The translations under genes and the position numbers were made by a program. Below the pieces are notes generated by a model. It saw only the letters and a list, made by a program, of their open reading frames with translations, did no database searches and was not told the origin of the DNA. Of a DNA stretch of 64,000 nt, positions 38,638 to 50,029 are shown piece after piece (the stretch's first letter is position 1; each line of letters opens with the position of its first letter). Source of the stretch: Ehretia macrophylla (lineage: Eukaryota; Streptophyta; Magnoliopsida; Boraginales; Ehretiaceae); the NCBI GenBank assembly GCA_037974665.1, contig CM075780.1, forward strand, positions 2,328,501 to 2,392,500. The letters run 5' to 3'.

Positions 38638-39195
38638 GTCATGTTGAGGGCACAATTCCTTTATGTGTTAACGGTTCACAGTCCCAGCCTAGAGATATGG
38701 CCCATTCAAAAGGCCCAACGGGCTTAATGACAACCTATCCGCTTCAACAACGCAGCATCCTCGCAAGACGTGATATCGACGCATTGTAGGGTCCTCTAAT
38801 GTGCCGCGAGTAAGGTTGTCGTCCTTTTAACAGCTCACGACGTACGATCCGGGACGGAAAAACAGAGCAAAAGAAGAAAAGTGGCCCGAAACTGATGAAA
38901 ACATTCGATTTTGATCTCTGAAAAGGGCACAGCGAGTTAGCTAGCTGCCCCCGTCGTAGTGCTCTCAGAGAGCTTTCCAACGGTTTGTTGTGCGCCTCGT
39001 AACTCCTTACGGATCAAAAGTTATGGGCACCGGAGCGACGGAGACCTGGTCACAAGCCCTACGCCCTCGGTTTGCGGGCCCAGCCTCCACGTGAAGAGAA
39101 GTTGTCTTGCCCAAGGTGCCGTGGGATTCGATAATAGAAATGTGGTGGGTATAGTATCTTGGCAACCCTAACCGGAGCAAAAAAAATTGAAAATG

Positions 39196-39314
39196 GGGGT
39201 GCAACACGAGGACTTCCCAGGGGGTCACCCATCCTAGTACTACTCTCGCCCAAGCACGCTTAACTTCGGAGTTCTGATGGGATCCGGTGCATTAGTGCTG
39301 GTATGATCGCACCC
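39196..39314 (-). rRNA. 5S rRNA copy 59 (consensus)
   Basis: The gene matches the consensus. The 3' spacer shares GTATAGTATC and GTAGTGCTC variants with copies 41 and 46. Confidence 0.97.
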
Positions 39315-39873
39315 GTCATGTTGAGGGCACAATTCCTTTATGTGTTAACGGTTCACAGTCCCAGCCTAGAGATATGGCCCATTCAAAAGGCCCAATGGGC
39401 TTAACGACAACCCATCCGCTTCAACAACGCAGCATCCTCGCAAGACGTGATATCGACGCATTGTAGGGTCCTCTAATGTGCCACGAGTAAGGTTGCCGTC
39501 CTTTTAACAGCTCACGACGTACGATCCGGGACGAAAAAACAGAGCTAAAGAAAAAAAAGTGGCCCGAAACTGATGAAAACGTTCGATTTTGAGCTCCGAA
39601 AACGGCACAGCGAGCTAGATAGCTACCCCCGTCGTAGAGCTCTCAGAGAGCTTTCCAACGGTATTCTGTGCGCCTCGTAACTCCTTACGGATCAAAAGTT
39701 ATGGGCACCGGAGCGACGGAGACCTGGTCACAAGCCCTACGCCCTCGGTTTGCGGGCCCAGCCTCCACGTGAAGAGAAGTTGTCTTGCCCAAGGTGCCGT
39801 GGGATTCGATAATAGAAATGTGGTGGGTAAAGTATCTTGGCAACCCTAACCGGAGCAAAAAAAATTGAAAAGG

Positions 39874-39992
39874 GGGGTGCAACACGAGGACTTCCCAGGG
39901 GGTCACCCATCCTAGTACTACTCTCGCCCAAGCACGCTTAACTTCAGAGTTCTTATGGGATCTGGTGCATTAGTGCTGGTATGATCGCACCC
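39874..39992 (-). rRNA. 5S rRNA copy 60
   Basis: Variants C47T and G30A (both CpG) and C39A. Confidence 0.93.
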
Positions 39993-40550
39993 GTCATGTT
40001 GAGGGCACAATTCCTTTATGTGTTAACGGTTCACAGTCCCAGCCTAGAGATATGGCCCATTCAAAAGGCCCAATGGGCTTAACGACAACCCATCCGCTTC
40101 AACAACGCTGCATCCTCTCAAGACGTGATATCGATGCATTGTAGGGTCCTCTAATGTGCCGCGAGTAAGGTTGTCGTCCTTTTAACAGCTCACGACGTAT
40201 GATCCGGGACGGAAAAACAGAGCAAAAGACGAAAAGTGGCCCGAAACTGATGAAAACGTTCGATTTTGATCTCTGAAAAGGGCACAACGAGATAGCTAGC
40301 TGCCCCCGTCGTAGAGCTCTCAGAGAACTTTCGAACGGTTTGCTTTGCGCCTCGTAACTCCTTACGGATCAAAAGTTATGGGCACCGGAGCGACGGAGAC
40401 CTGGTCACAAGCCCTACGCCCTCGGTTTGCGGGCCCAGCCTCCACGTGAAGAGAAGTTGTCTTGCCCAAGGTGCCGTGGGATTCGATAATAGAAATGTGG
40501 TGGGTAATGTATCTTGGCAACCCTAACCGGAGCAAAAAAAATTGAAAAGG

Positions 40551-40669
40551 CGTGTGCAACACTAGGACTTCCCTGGGGGTCACCCATCTTAGTACTACTC
40601 TCGCCCAAGCACGCTTAACTTCGGAGTTCTGATGGGATCCGGTGCATTAGTGCTGGTATGATCGCACCC
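40551..40669 (-). rRNA. 5S rRNA copy 61 (five variants)
   Basis: Variants C119G, C117A, C107A, T96A and G81A. The 3' end and box C are both altered, so this is a likely decaying copy. Confidence 0.9.
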
Positions 40670-41227
40670 GTCATGTTGAGGTCACAATTCCTATATGTGT
40701 TAACGGTTCACAGTCCCAGCCTAGAGATATGGCCCATTCAAAAGGCCCAATGGTCTTAACGACAACCCATCCGCTTCAACAACGCAGCATCCTCGCAAGA
40801 CGTGATATCGACGCATTTTAGGGTCCTCTAATGTGCCGCGTGTAAGGTTGTCGTCCTTTTAACAGCTCACGACGTACGATCCGGGATGGAAAAACAGAGC
40901 AAAGGAATAAAAGTGGCACGAAACTGATGAAAACGTTCAATTTTGAGCTCCAAAAAGGGCATAGCAAGCTAGCTAGCTGCCCCCGTCGTAGAGCTCTCAG
41001 AGAGCTTTCCAACGGTATGCTGTGTGCCTCGTAACTCCTTACGGATCAAAAGTTATGGGCACCGGAGCGACGGAGACCAGGTCACAAGCCCTACGCCCTC
41101 GGTTTACGGGCCCAGCCTCCACGTGAAGAGAAGTTGTCTTGCCCAAGGTGCCGTGGGATTCGATAATAGAAATGTGGTGGGTAAAGTATCTTGGCAACCC
41201 TAACCGGAGCAAAAAAAATTGAAAAGG

Positions 41228-41346
41228 GGGGTACAACACGAGGACTTCCCAGGGGGTCACCCATCCTAGTACTACTCTCGCCCAAGCACGCTTAGCTTCG
41301 GAGTTGTGATGGGATACGGTGCATTAGTGCTGGTATGATCGCACAC
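41228..41346 (-). rRNA. 5S rRNA copy 62 (five variants)
   Basis: Variants C114T, T52C, G41C, G31T and G2T. Helix I has two changes (C114T, G2T) and box A one. Confidence 0.9.
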
Positions 41347-41903
41347 GTCATTTTGAGGGCACAATTCCTTTATGTGTTAACGGTTCACATTCCCAGCCTA
41401 GAGATATGGCCCATTTGAAAGGCCCAATGGGCTTAACGACAACCCATCCGCTTCAACAACGCAGCATCCTCGCAAGACGTGATATCGACGCATTGTAGGG
41501 TCCTCTAATGTGCCGCGAGTAAGGTTGTCGTCCTTTTAACAGCTCACGACGTACGATCCGTGACGGAAAAACAGAGCAAAAGACGAAAAGTGGCCCGAAA
41601 CTGATGAAAACGTTCGATTTTGAGCTCCGAAAAGGGCACAGCGAGCTAGCAAGCTGCCCCCGTCGTAGAGCTCTCAGAGCGCTTTCCAACTTTATGCTGT
41701 GCGCCTCGTAACTCCTTACGGATCAAAAGTTATGGGCACCAGAGCGACGTACACCTGGTCACAAGCCCTACGCCCTCGGTTTGCGGGCCCAGCCTCCACG
41801 TGAAGAGAAGTTGTCTTGCCCAAGGTGCCGTGGGATTCGATAATAGAAATGTGGTGGGTAAAGTATCTTGGCAACCCTAACCGGAGCAAAAAAAATTGAA
41901 AAA

Positions 41904-42022
41904 GGGGTGCAACACGAGGACTTCCCAGGGGGTCACCCAACCTAGTACTACTCTCGCCCAAGCACGCTTAACTTCGGAGTTCTGATGGGATCCGGTGCAT
42001 TAGGGCTGGTATGATCGCACCC
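41904..42022 (-). rRNA. 5S rRNA copy 63
   Basis: Variants A83T (box C, shared with copies 68, 69 and 74) and A19C. The base at -1 is T instead of C. Confidence 0.93.
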
Positions 42023-42580
42023 ATCATGTTCAGGGCACAATTCCTTTATGTGTTAACGGTTCACAGTCCCAGCCAAGAGATATGGCCCATTCAAAAGGCC
42101 CAATGGGCTTAACGACAACCCATCCGCTACAACAACGCAGATTCTTCGCAAGACGTGATATCGACGCATTGTAGGGTCCTCTAATGTGCCACGAGTAAGG
42201 TTGTCGTCCTTTTAACAGCTCACGACGTACGATCCGGGACAGAAAAACAGGGCAAAAGAAGAAAAGTGGCCCGAAACTGATGAAAACGTTCGATTTTGAG
42301 CTCCGAAAAGGGCACAGCGAGCTAGCTAGCTGCTCCCGTCGTAGAGCTCTCAGAGTGCTTTCCAATGGTTTGCTGTGCGCCTCGTAACTCATTACGGATC
42401 AAAAGTTATGGGCACCAGAGCGACGGAGACCTGGTCACAAGCCCTATGCCCTCGGTTTGCGGGCCCAGCCTCCACGTGAAGAGAAGTTGTCTTGCCCAAG
42501 GTGCCGTGAGATTCGATAATAGAAATGTGGTGGGTAAAGTATCTTGGCAACCCTAACCAGAGCAAAAAAAATTGAAAATG

Positions 42581-42699
42581 GGGGTGCAACACGAGGACTT
42601 CCCAGGGGGTCACCCATCCTAGTACTACTCTCGCCCAAGCACACTTAACTTCAGAGTTCTGATGGGATCCGGTGCATTAGTGCTGGTATGATCGCACCC
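42581..42699 (-). rRNA. 5S rRNA copy 64
   Basis: Variants C57T (CpG, box A) and C47T (CpG). Confidence 0.94.
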
Positions 42700-43256
42700 G
42701 TCATGTTGAGGGCACAATTCCTTTATGTGTTAATGGTTCACAGTCCCAGCCTAGAGATATGGCTCATTCAAAAGGCCCAATGGGCTTGACGACAACCCAT
42801 CCGCTTCAACAACGCAGCATCCTCGCAAGACGTGATATCGACACATTGTAGGGTCCTCTAATGTGCCGCGAGTTAGGTTGTCGTCCTTTTAACAGCTCAC
42901 GACGTACGATCCGGGATGAAAAAACAGAGCAAAAGAAGAAAAGTGGCCCGAAACTGATGAAAACGTTCGATTTTGAGCTCCGAAAAGGGCACAGCGAGCT
43001 AGCTAGCTGCTCCCGTCGTAGAGCTCTCAGAGTGCTTTCCAACGGTTTGCTGTGCGCCTTGTAACTCCTTACGGATCAAAAGTTATGGGCACCGGAGCGA
43101 CGGAGACCTGGTCACAAGCCCTACGCCCTCGGTTTGCGGGCCCAGCCTCCACGTGAAGAGAAGTTGTCTTGCCCAAGGTGCCGTGGGATTCGATAATAGA
43201 AATGTGGTGGGTAAAGTATCTTGGCAACCCTAACCGGAGCAAAAAAAATTGAAAAA

Positions 43257-43375
43257 GGGGTGCAACACGAGGACTTCCCAGGGGGTCACCCATCCTAGTA
43301 CTACTCTCGCCCAAGCACGCTTAACTTCGGAGTTCTGATGGGATTCGGTGCATTAGTGCTGGTATGATCGCACCC
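43257..43375 (-). rRNA. 5S rRNA copy 65
   Basis: Single variant G31A. Confidence 0.95.
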
Positions 43376-43933
43376 GTCATGTTGAGTGCACAATTCCTTT
43401 ATGTGTTAACGGTTCACAGTCCCAGCCTAGAGATAAGGCCCATTCAAAAGGCCCAATGGGCTTAACGACAACCCATCCGCTTCAACAACGCAGCATCCTC
43501 GCAAGACGTGATATCGACGCATTGTAGGGTCCTCTAATGTGCCGCGAGTAAGGTTGTCGTCCTTTTAACTGCTCACGACGTACGATCCGGGACGGAAAAA
43601 CAGAGCAAAAGAAGAAAAGTGGCCCGAAACTGATGAAAACGTTTGATTTTGAGCTCCGAAAAGGGCACAGCGAGCTAGCTTGCTGCCCCCGTCGTAGAGC
43701 TCTCAGAGAGCTTTCCAACGGTTTGTTGTGCGCCTCGTAACTCCTTTCGAATCAAAAGTTATGGGCACCGGAGCGACGGAGACCTGGTCACAAGCCCTAC
43801 GCCCTCGGTTTGCGGGCCCAGCCTCCACGTGAAGAGAAGTTGTCTTTCCCAAGGTGCCGTGGGATTCGATAATAGGAATGTGGTGGGTAAAGTATCTTGG
43901 CAACCCTAACCGGAGAAAAAAAAATTGAAAAGG

Positions 43934-44052
43934 GGGGTGCAACACGAGGACTTCCCAGGGGGTCACCCATCCTAGTGCTACTCTCGCCCAAGCACGCTTA
44001 ACTTCAGAGTTCTGATGGGATCCGGTGCATTAGTTCTGGTATGATCGCACCC
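43934..44052 (-). rRNA. 5S rRNA copy 66
   Basis: Variants T76C, C47T (CpG) and C18A. Confidence 0.94.
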
Positions 44053-44610
44053 GTCATGTTGAGGGCACAATTCCTTTATGTGTTAACGGTTCACAGTCCC
44101 AGCCTAGAGATATGGCCCATTCAAAAGGCCCAATGGGGTTAACGACAACCCATCCGCTTCAACAACGCAGCATCCTCGTAAGACGTGATATCGATGCATT
44201 GTAGGGTCCTCTAATGTGCCGCGAGTAAGGTTGTCGTCCTTTTAACAGCTCACGACGTACGATCCGGGACGGAAAAACAGAGCAAAAGAAGAAAAGTGGC
44301 CCGAAACTGATGAAAACGTTCGATTTTGAGCTCTTAAAAGGGCGCAGCGAGCTATCTAGCTGCCCCCGTCGTAGAGCTCTCAGAGATCTTTCTAACGGTT
44401 TGCTGTGCGCCTCGTAACTCCTTACGGATCAAAAGTTATGGGCACCGGAGCGACGGAGACCTGGTCACAAGCCCTACGCCCTCGGTTTACGGGCCCATCC
44501 TCCACGTGAAGAGAAGTTGTCTTGCCCAAGGTGCCGTGGGATTCTATAATAGAAATGTGGTGGGTAAAGTATCTTGGCAACCCTAACCGGGGCAAAAAAA
44601 ATTGAAAAGG

Positions 44611-44653
44611 GGGGTGCAACACGAGGACTTCCCAGGGGGTCACCCATCCTAGT
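44611..44653 (-). pseudogene. 5S rRNA copy 67, 3' part, split by inserted element
   Basis: The last 43 bases of a 5S gene (gene positions 77-119), matching the consensus, end at the insertion. The remainder lies about 3.9 kb to the right at 48597-48676. The split falls at the edge of box C, so the internal promoter is separated. Confidence 0.95.
44649..44653. repeat. Target-site duplication CTAGT (left)
   Basis: CTAGT belongs to the interrupted 5S gene (gene positions 77-81) and is repeated exactly at 48597-48601. A 5-bp duplication is typical of LTR retrotransposon integration. Confidence 0.9.
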
Positions 44654-44689
44654 TGTGAGGCCCAACCCTGAATGACGTGTATTACCTCA

Positions 44690-45030
44690 ATTTGCGTGCC
44701 ATAGCCCAAGAATGATATGACTGACCTTGGATTACGTGCCCTGTCTTAGTTTTCATGCATACTTCGTCATACGTGCCTTAACCTAGGTTTAAGAGGCATA
44801 CCTTAATTTACGTGCATTGCATTGAATTACGTGTCGTGCATTGGTCTATGTGCATTGACCTAGGGTTGCGTGCGTTAGCATTAGAATCTGTGCATTAGAC
44901 TTGAAGTACGTGCCTTAGTCTAGAAGTTCGTGTCTTGCCTCGTAGTTCGTGTTTACCTCGTGTTTCGTGCCCCGTATTGTTTTCGGTGCGTGCCTCGTAG
45001 TACGTATCCTAGACCTAGGAATCTGTGCCA
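44690..45030. repeat. Degenerate CGTGC minisatellite-like stretch in the LTR
   Basis: A motif of the form TACGTGC(C/A)TT recurs about every 15-25 bp, for example TACGTGCCTTA and TTACGTGCATTGC. It lies near the left end of the element, where LTR enhancer repeats are common. Copies are too diverged to give a fixed period. Confidence 0.55.
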
Positions 45031-45504
45031 CCACGTTAATCAAGAAAGCATCCTACACAAAGCACTAAACTATAAAATAATCCTAATTCAAATCTCTACA
45101 AAATCCACTAACAATAAACAATTCAATCTACACAAACACCTAAACATTCTTTATTCTTTATTATCACCCAAAACCAATGCACCTCAAATTTCACCCTTAT
45201 TATAATCCATAATATATTAAATAGAGTCTGAAATTTCAGCAATTTGCAAGCCCTTGGCTGACCACTAAGTGCATTTATTCTAGCATTGCATAATTTATTC
45301 ATAATCCTAGACAAACTATGACAAAACACTTACACAATGCATAAAAAAATTGCCCAAAACCACCTCAATTCCTCTCATTTTCGACCAAACCACTCATGGC
45401 CCATGCTAACATTTTAAATTCCACCTTGAAGACACAAAAATCTGATTCACCAAGTTCAAGGCTGAACATGCTCATCAAAAAATGCAAAAGGCTTTATTCC
45501 TTGT

Positions 45505-45572
45505 CATTTTTTTTTTTTCATTTCTTCCTTCCTCTCACATTTTCTCTCTCTCCCTCTCATTCTCTCTCTCCA
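45505..45572. repeat. Pyrimidine-rich (T)n/(CT)n tract in the LTR
   Basis: A long T-run followed by CTCTCTCTCC-type repeats, almost free of purines on the plus strand. Simple-sequence tract with no gene content. Confidence 0.8.
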
Positions 45573-46112
45573 TTTCGGTTTTGGGCTGAGTTCTCACCCT
45601 CCATAGCTTATCTTAATCACATCATAGCTAAACAAAGCAAACCATAAGCAAAGGACCTCAACCGAGCAAGCTAGGATGCGAAAATCACTCTTGCATGCCC
45701 TTTGAAGCTTCATTTTCGGCCTAGGTAAGCTTCTTGACATCCATTTCTTTTCTTCAAGTTATAACTACATGCAAGTACTAAGAGATTGCTTACTAGGCTA
45801 GGAAAAATAGAGAAAACCAAGTTGGAAACTCGGCTAAGCAAGAAGAAGAAGAGATTTGAAGCTTCAACAAGGTTTTTGTGCATCTTTGTGGTTGATTGCT
45901 AAGGTGAGGGTTAAAAGCTTTTGAAAACTCTTTAAAAACTCACATGCATGCTCATAAATGTGTGTATTTGCTTCTGTACTTGAGATATATGGTCGTTCAT
46001 AAGCTTAAACCACCATGCATGGCAAGATCTTGGCTTGAAAATGATGCTAGGTGAAGTCGAAGTGGATGACAGCTCTCTGACCAGTCTGTTCGAGGTAAGT
46101 TCAGCTAAGAAA

Positions 46113-46460
46113 ATGATGTTGAAAATGCTTGAAAATTGGTGGGTGACTAGTTTGGACAGTTTTGAACATTTTTCCCAGAAATAGTCCGAAGCTAATTTTG
46201 ACTCTAAGGTCCTCAAAATGGCAAATCATTAAAATGTGACCAAATCTGGAAATCTGGGAAAATGAATCAGGTTTTGGCAGATGCACTGACCTTGTGGAAC
46301 GAACCATGTTTGACTTAGTAAATGTTGTCCAAAATGCATGAAATTTGGTATACTACTAGATTTTGCAGTTCTGGACAATTTTGTCAGAAATGGACCAAAG
46401 CTAAAACTGACTCTAAGGACCTCAAAAATGTCAATTTATGAAAAGTGTACAAATCTGGAC
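46113..46460. repeat. Imperfect tandem repeat, about 209-bp period, in the LTR
   Basis: Two diverged copies (about 46113-46250 and 46322-46460) share ordered words such as GACTCTAAGG, CCTCAAAA and CAAATCTGGA, offset by about 209 bp. Subrepeats of this kind are usual in long plant LTRs. Confidence 0.7.
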
Positions 46461-46898
46461 AGTTTTGTGCTACCTCACTGTTTCGGCTATAACTAATGAT
46501 TCTGAACTCCAATTGATGCAAGGTTTGTTTCTGATTTTAGTTAACTTCTTAAGCTTTAATTTGACATATTATTCACTGAATTTGGAGATTTTTTGCGTAT
46601 CCGATTGATTGTGAGAAGACAGCCTATTGCAGTAAGGGTTTCACTTAATGTTGTGCTTAGAAAATTGTTGTGACTCCTCTTGTTGAATTAAATGCTTGGG
46701 ATTATAGCTACGGGATGTTGTGTGGACTGTTTTGAATGTTTGAGGATGTTGAATTAAATGATGCATGGTTTGAGATTGACTTTGAGTTGGGTTGAGGCTC
46801 AAATTGCACGAATATACATGACATGGAAACCCTAATGACTAGGTAGTTTTGCTAAGTATTGATCAATTGGACATTGCGTGGGAATTATATGCTTAGTG

Positions 46899-47420
46899 GG
46901 CTGCCCGTAAATGTCTTATAACTTCAAATGTGATTTTGACCATTGCATGTTGACAAATAAGCTTTTCTTGCACCCGAACCCATGATTGATGTCATTCCAT
47001 GTTGAATAATCGTATCACTTGATTACGTGGACTTCGAAATGAGTTATATGGCTTGACTTGCATGTGTTACATGGCTGCCCGTTTAATGTTCATATGACTC
47101 TATGTGTTCTACAAGTGAAATTTCATGTCAAGCATGCCTCGTTCGTTTACTTGGCAATATGTGATCTTGAAATTGCTCGGAGACAACCTACTTTGTTGTC
47201 CTCCTAATGTGAATTGTTAAAAGATATTAAATGGTTTATTTGAACATGATTACTTGGCTGCCCGTTAAAGTTTAATTGCTTTCAAATGGATATATGAAAT
47301 GATTATATGTTCTTACAATGCCTTATATGCCAATATGTCAAAATGTGATCATATACTTGCTCGGAGGCAACCTACTTTGTTGACCTCCTAATGTGAAACG
47401 TTAAATGACATAAATGGGCA
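46899..47420. repeat. Imperfect tandem repeat, about 174-184-bp period, in the LTR
   Basis: GGCTGCCCGT recurs at about 46899, 47073 and 47256. A TGCTCGGAG..CAACCTACTTTG block recurs at about 47174 and 47358. The spacing indicates about three copies of a 174-184-bp subrepeat. Confidence 0.7.
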
Positions 47421-47688
47421 TTGTATACAAGGTTGCAACCTTTCAGCGTGGCATGGTAGTGTTTCACGCACGCCGGGCGGCATCGGGCTTGCCGGTGTTA
47501 CCGTGACTACCATGGTCCAATTCCCTCTCTCGCTTGGCATTTCACCCTCGGAGAGTTGGGTCGTAGGATTTCGGGGTACATCCGGAGTACACCCACCTGG
47601 CGTGTTTTAGGGATGAATTAAAGTCGGCCGCAACTCCTGTTACTTGACTTGATCTGAGAGCAAAAGCTCACCGTATCCTTTTTATTAT

Positions 47689-47698
47689 GTGTATAAGT
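47689..47698 (+). promoter_or_regulatory. Possible TATA-like motif in the LTR
   Basis: TGTATAAGTA lies in the right third of the element, where an LTR promoter could be. Only the motif supports it; the orientation of the element is not established. Confidence 0.25.
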
Positions 47699-48061
47699 AC
47701 TCCCGCTTGGATCCTAGAGAACCTCGGGGAGGAAAGACCGGTATTCCTGTTCTGTACTTGTATTTCCGTACTTGTATTTCTGTTGTATTCATGTTTGAGA
47801 AAGGGATTTTCATAAGTTTAACCGGAAAATGAGTTTCAAAACTTATTTCTCGTTCCCCCTCGCTGAGTTCATAAGGACTCACCCTCTTTCATCATTTCAG
47901 GTGAAGAAGAACAGGTACAGGAACCCGAGCTCAATGTACATAATGATGAACCCTTGGAGTGATTGCCTGTTATTGTTGTTTTGCATGAACGTGACTACTT
48001 GTATACTTTGTGCTGCTTGAAGACCATTTATCTTATGTTGCTTGTTGTTGTTAATGTAAAA

Positions 48062-48084
48062 GACCCCCGTTGTAATTTGGGGTC
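48062..48084 (+). other. Small hairpin in the LTR
   Basis: GACCCC and GGGGTC form a perfect 6-bp stem around an 11-base loop. It could mark the transcript-end region of the LTR, but nothing else supports that. Confidence 0.35.
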
Positions 48085-48596
48085 TAATTTTGGTCTGTAC
48101 TTATATTAAGTAGACTGATACTAGACATACTATGATCGTTTTTGCTTTTATTATCACTAGTATCTATCATAGGTTATGATGCTTAGTTAAGGAATAGGCA
48201 AATGAACTTATCCAATCTCAACAGGTACTCGCTAATAAGCTAAGATCAACAGGTATATTTTGAAACGAGGATAAATGGTCAAACGAGACATAGTATCATG
48301 CTAGGTTATAAATCAAACGGGACGTCGAAATAACCAATAGGCAATTCAATTGATGATTAAATAGTAAATTCTAGTCGGGAATGAACTTGAATTGAAAGTT
48401 TTGAGGCTGTTAAAAAATTTAGGTCAAAACAAAGAGCCCAATTACAGCCGTTATGCTGCCGGATTTCCGAAAAATTTTGGAGTCTAGAATAAAACGTTAA
48501 GTGTTAAACCTCCTAGAACGATTAAGAATGTGAAAGGACTTGAATGTTTAGATCACACCCTAGTCTAACCTTTATAGGCCGGGTTGGGGCGTGACA

Positions 48597-48601
48597 CTAG
48601 T
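48597..48601. repeat. Target-site duplication CTAGT (right)
   Basis: Exact copy of the left CTAGT. Removing the element and one copy restores the normal 5S order. Confidence 0.9.
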
Positions 48602-48676
48602 ACTACTCTCGCCCAAGCACGCTTAACTTCGGAGTTCTGAGGGATCCGGTGCATTAGTGCTGGTATGATCGCAACC
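48597..48676 (-). pseudogene. 5S rRNA copy 67, 5' part, split by inserted element
   Basis: The 5' part of the interrupted gene, including the duplicated CTAGT at its left end. It has box A and the start site but lacks box C in place. It also shows a one-base deletion near gene positions 36-38 and G3T. Confidence 0.94.
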
Positions 48677-49234
48677 GTCATGTTGAGGGCACAATTCCTT
48701 TATGTGTTAACGGTTCACAGTCCCAGCCTAGAGATATGGCCCATTCAAAAGGCCCAATGGGCTTAACAACAACCCATCCACTTCAACAACGCAGCATCCT
48801 CGCAAGACGTGATATCGACGCATTGTAGGGTCCTCTAATGTGCCGCGAGTAAGGTTGTCGTCCTTTTAACAGCTCACGACGTACGATCCGGGACGGAAAA
48901 ACATAGCAAAAGAAGAAAAGTGGCCCAAAATTGATGAAAACGTTCGATTTTGAGCTCCGAAAAGGGCACAGCAAGCTAGCTAGCTGCCCCCGTCGTAGAG
49001 CTCTCAGAGAGCTTTCCAACTGTTTGCTGTGCGCCTCGTAACTCCTTACGGATCAAAAGTTATGGGCACCGGAGCGACGGAGACCTGGTCACAAGCCCTA
49101 CGCCCTCGGTTTGCGGGCCCAGCCTCCACGTGAAGAGAAGTTGTCTTGCCCAAGGTGCCGTGGGATTCGATAATAGAAATGTGGTGGGTAAAGTATCTTG
49201 GCAACCCTAACCGGAGCAAAAAAAATTGAAAAGG

Positions 49235-49353
49235 GGGGTGCAACACGAGGACTTCCCAAGGGGTCACCCAACCTAGTACTACTCTCGCCCAAGCACGCTA
49301 AACTTCGGAGTTCTGATGGGATCCGGTGCATTAGTGCTGGTATGATCGCACCC
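49235..49353 (-). rRNA. 5S rRNA copy 68
   Basis: Variants C95T and A83T (box C) and A54T (box A). First complete copy after the inserted element. Its spacers are nearly identical to those of copy 69. Confidence 0.93.
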
Positions 49354-49910
49354 GTCATGTTGAGGGAACAATTCCTTTATGTGTTAACGGTTCACAGTCC
49401 CAGCCTAGAGATATGGCCCATTCAAAAGGCCCAATGGGCTTAACGACAACCCATCCACTTCAACAACGCAGCATCCTCGCAAGACGTGATATCGACGCAT
49501 TGTAGGGTCCTCTAATGTGCCGCGAGTAAGGTTGTCGTCCTTTTAACAGCTCACGACGTACGATCCGGGACGGAAAAACATAGCAAAAGAAGAAAAGTGG
49601 CCCAAAATTGATGAAAACGTTCGATTTTGAGCTCCGAAAAGGGCACAGCAAGCTAGCTAGCTGCCCCCGTCGTAGAGCTCTCAGAGAGCTTTCCAACTGT
49701 TTGCTGTGCGCCTCGTAACTCCTTACGGATCAAAAGTTATGGGCACCGGAGCGACGGAGACCTGGTCACAAGCCCTACGCCCTCGGTTTGCGGGCCCAGC
49801 CTCCACGTGAAGAGAAGTTGTCTTGCCCAAGGTGCCGTGGGATTCGATAATAGAAATGTGGTGGGTAAAGTATCTTGGCAACCCTAACCGGAGCAAAAAA
49901 AATTGAAAAA

Positions 49911-50029
49911 GGGGTGCAACACGAGGACTTCCCAGGGGGTCACCCAACCTAGTACTACTCTCGCCCAAGCACGCTTAACTTCGGAGTTCTGATGGGATCC
50001 GGTGCATTAGTGCTGGTATGATCGCACCC
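49911..50029 (-). rRNA. 5S rRNA copy 69
   Basis: Single variant A83T in box C, shared with copies 63, 68 and 74. Confidence 0.95.

Larger units (their letters stand above)
1..44653 (-). repeat. 5S rDNA tandem array, minus-strand block 1 (copies 1-67)
   Basis: Sixty-seven head-to-tail 5S units, each a 119-bp gene plus a 521-559-bp spacer. Gene starts are spaced 677 bp apart (short indels give 675-678) or 639-641 bp where a 37-bp spacer block is absent. Reading with the genes, each unit is: gene, TTTT and T8 terminators, telo-box, CACGTG or CATGTG, the 37-bp block, a 15-bp palindrome, an AGCT-rich stretch, site II motifs, TATA-like box, next gene. The spacers hold no other gene. The block is cut by an inserted element inside copy 67. 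Confidence 0.97.
44654..48596. mobile_element. Probable solo LTR of a Ty3/Gypsy-type retrotransposon
   Basis: This 3,943-bp fossil insertion starts TGTGAGGCCCAACCC and ends GGGTTGGGGCGTGACA, an imperfect inverted pair with TG...CA ends, flanked by a perfect 5-bp target duplication. I see no direct terminal repeats, no protein-coding internal region and no tRNA primer site, so a solo LTR left by LTR-LTR recombination fits best. Ends of the TGT..GCCC type and multi-kilobase LTRs are known in plant chromovirus (Tekay/Del-like) families, so that clade is a guess. An LTR-bearing non-autonomous element is the alternative. Age cannot be set from one LTR. The intact duplication suggests it is not very old. 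Confidence 0.72.

Noticed and set aside
1-44653. CRISPR array
   Set aside because: The periodic repeats are 677-bp units with a recognisable 5S gene, not short repeats with unique spacers.
44930-48020. Short open frames inside the inserted element
   Set aside because: None exceeds 95 codons, none resembles a retroelement protein, and low-complexity sequence explains them.
44654-48596. Cassandra-type element (a short LTR element that carries 5S sequence)
   Set aside because: The element itself contains no 5S-like sequence and is far longer than Cassandra. The 5S at both ends is the split host gene.
44654-48596. DNA transposon with terminal inverted repeats
   Set aside because: The ends do form an imperfect inverted pair, but TG...CA termini, a 5-bp duplication and long LTR-like subrepeats fit an LTR better.
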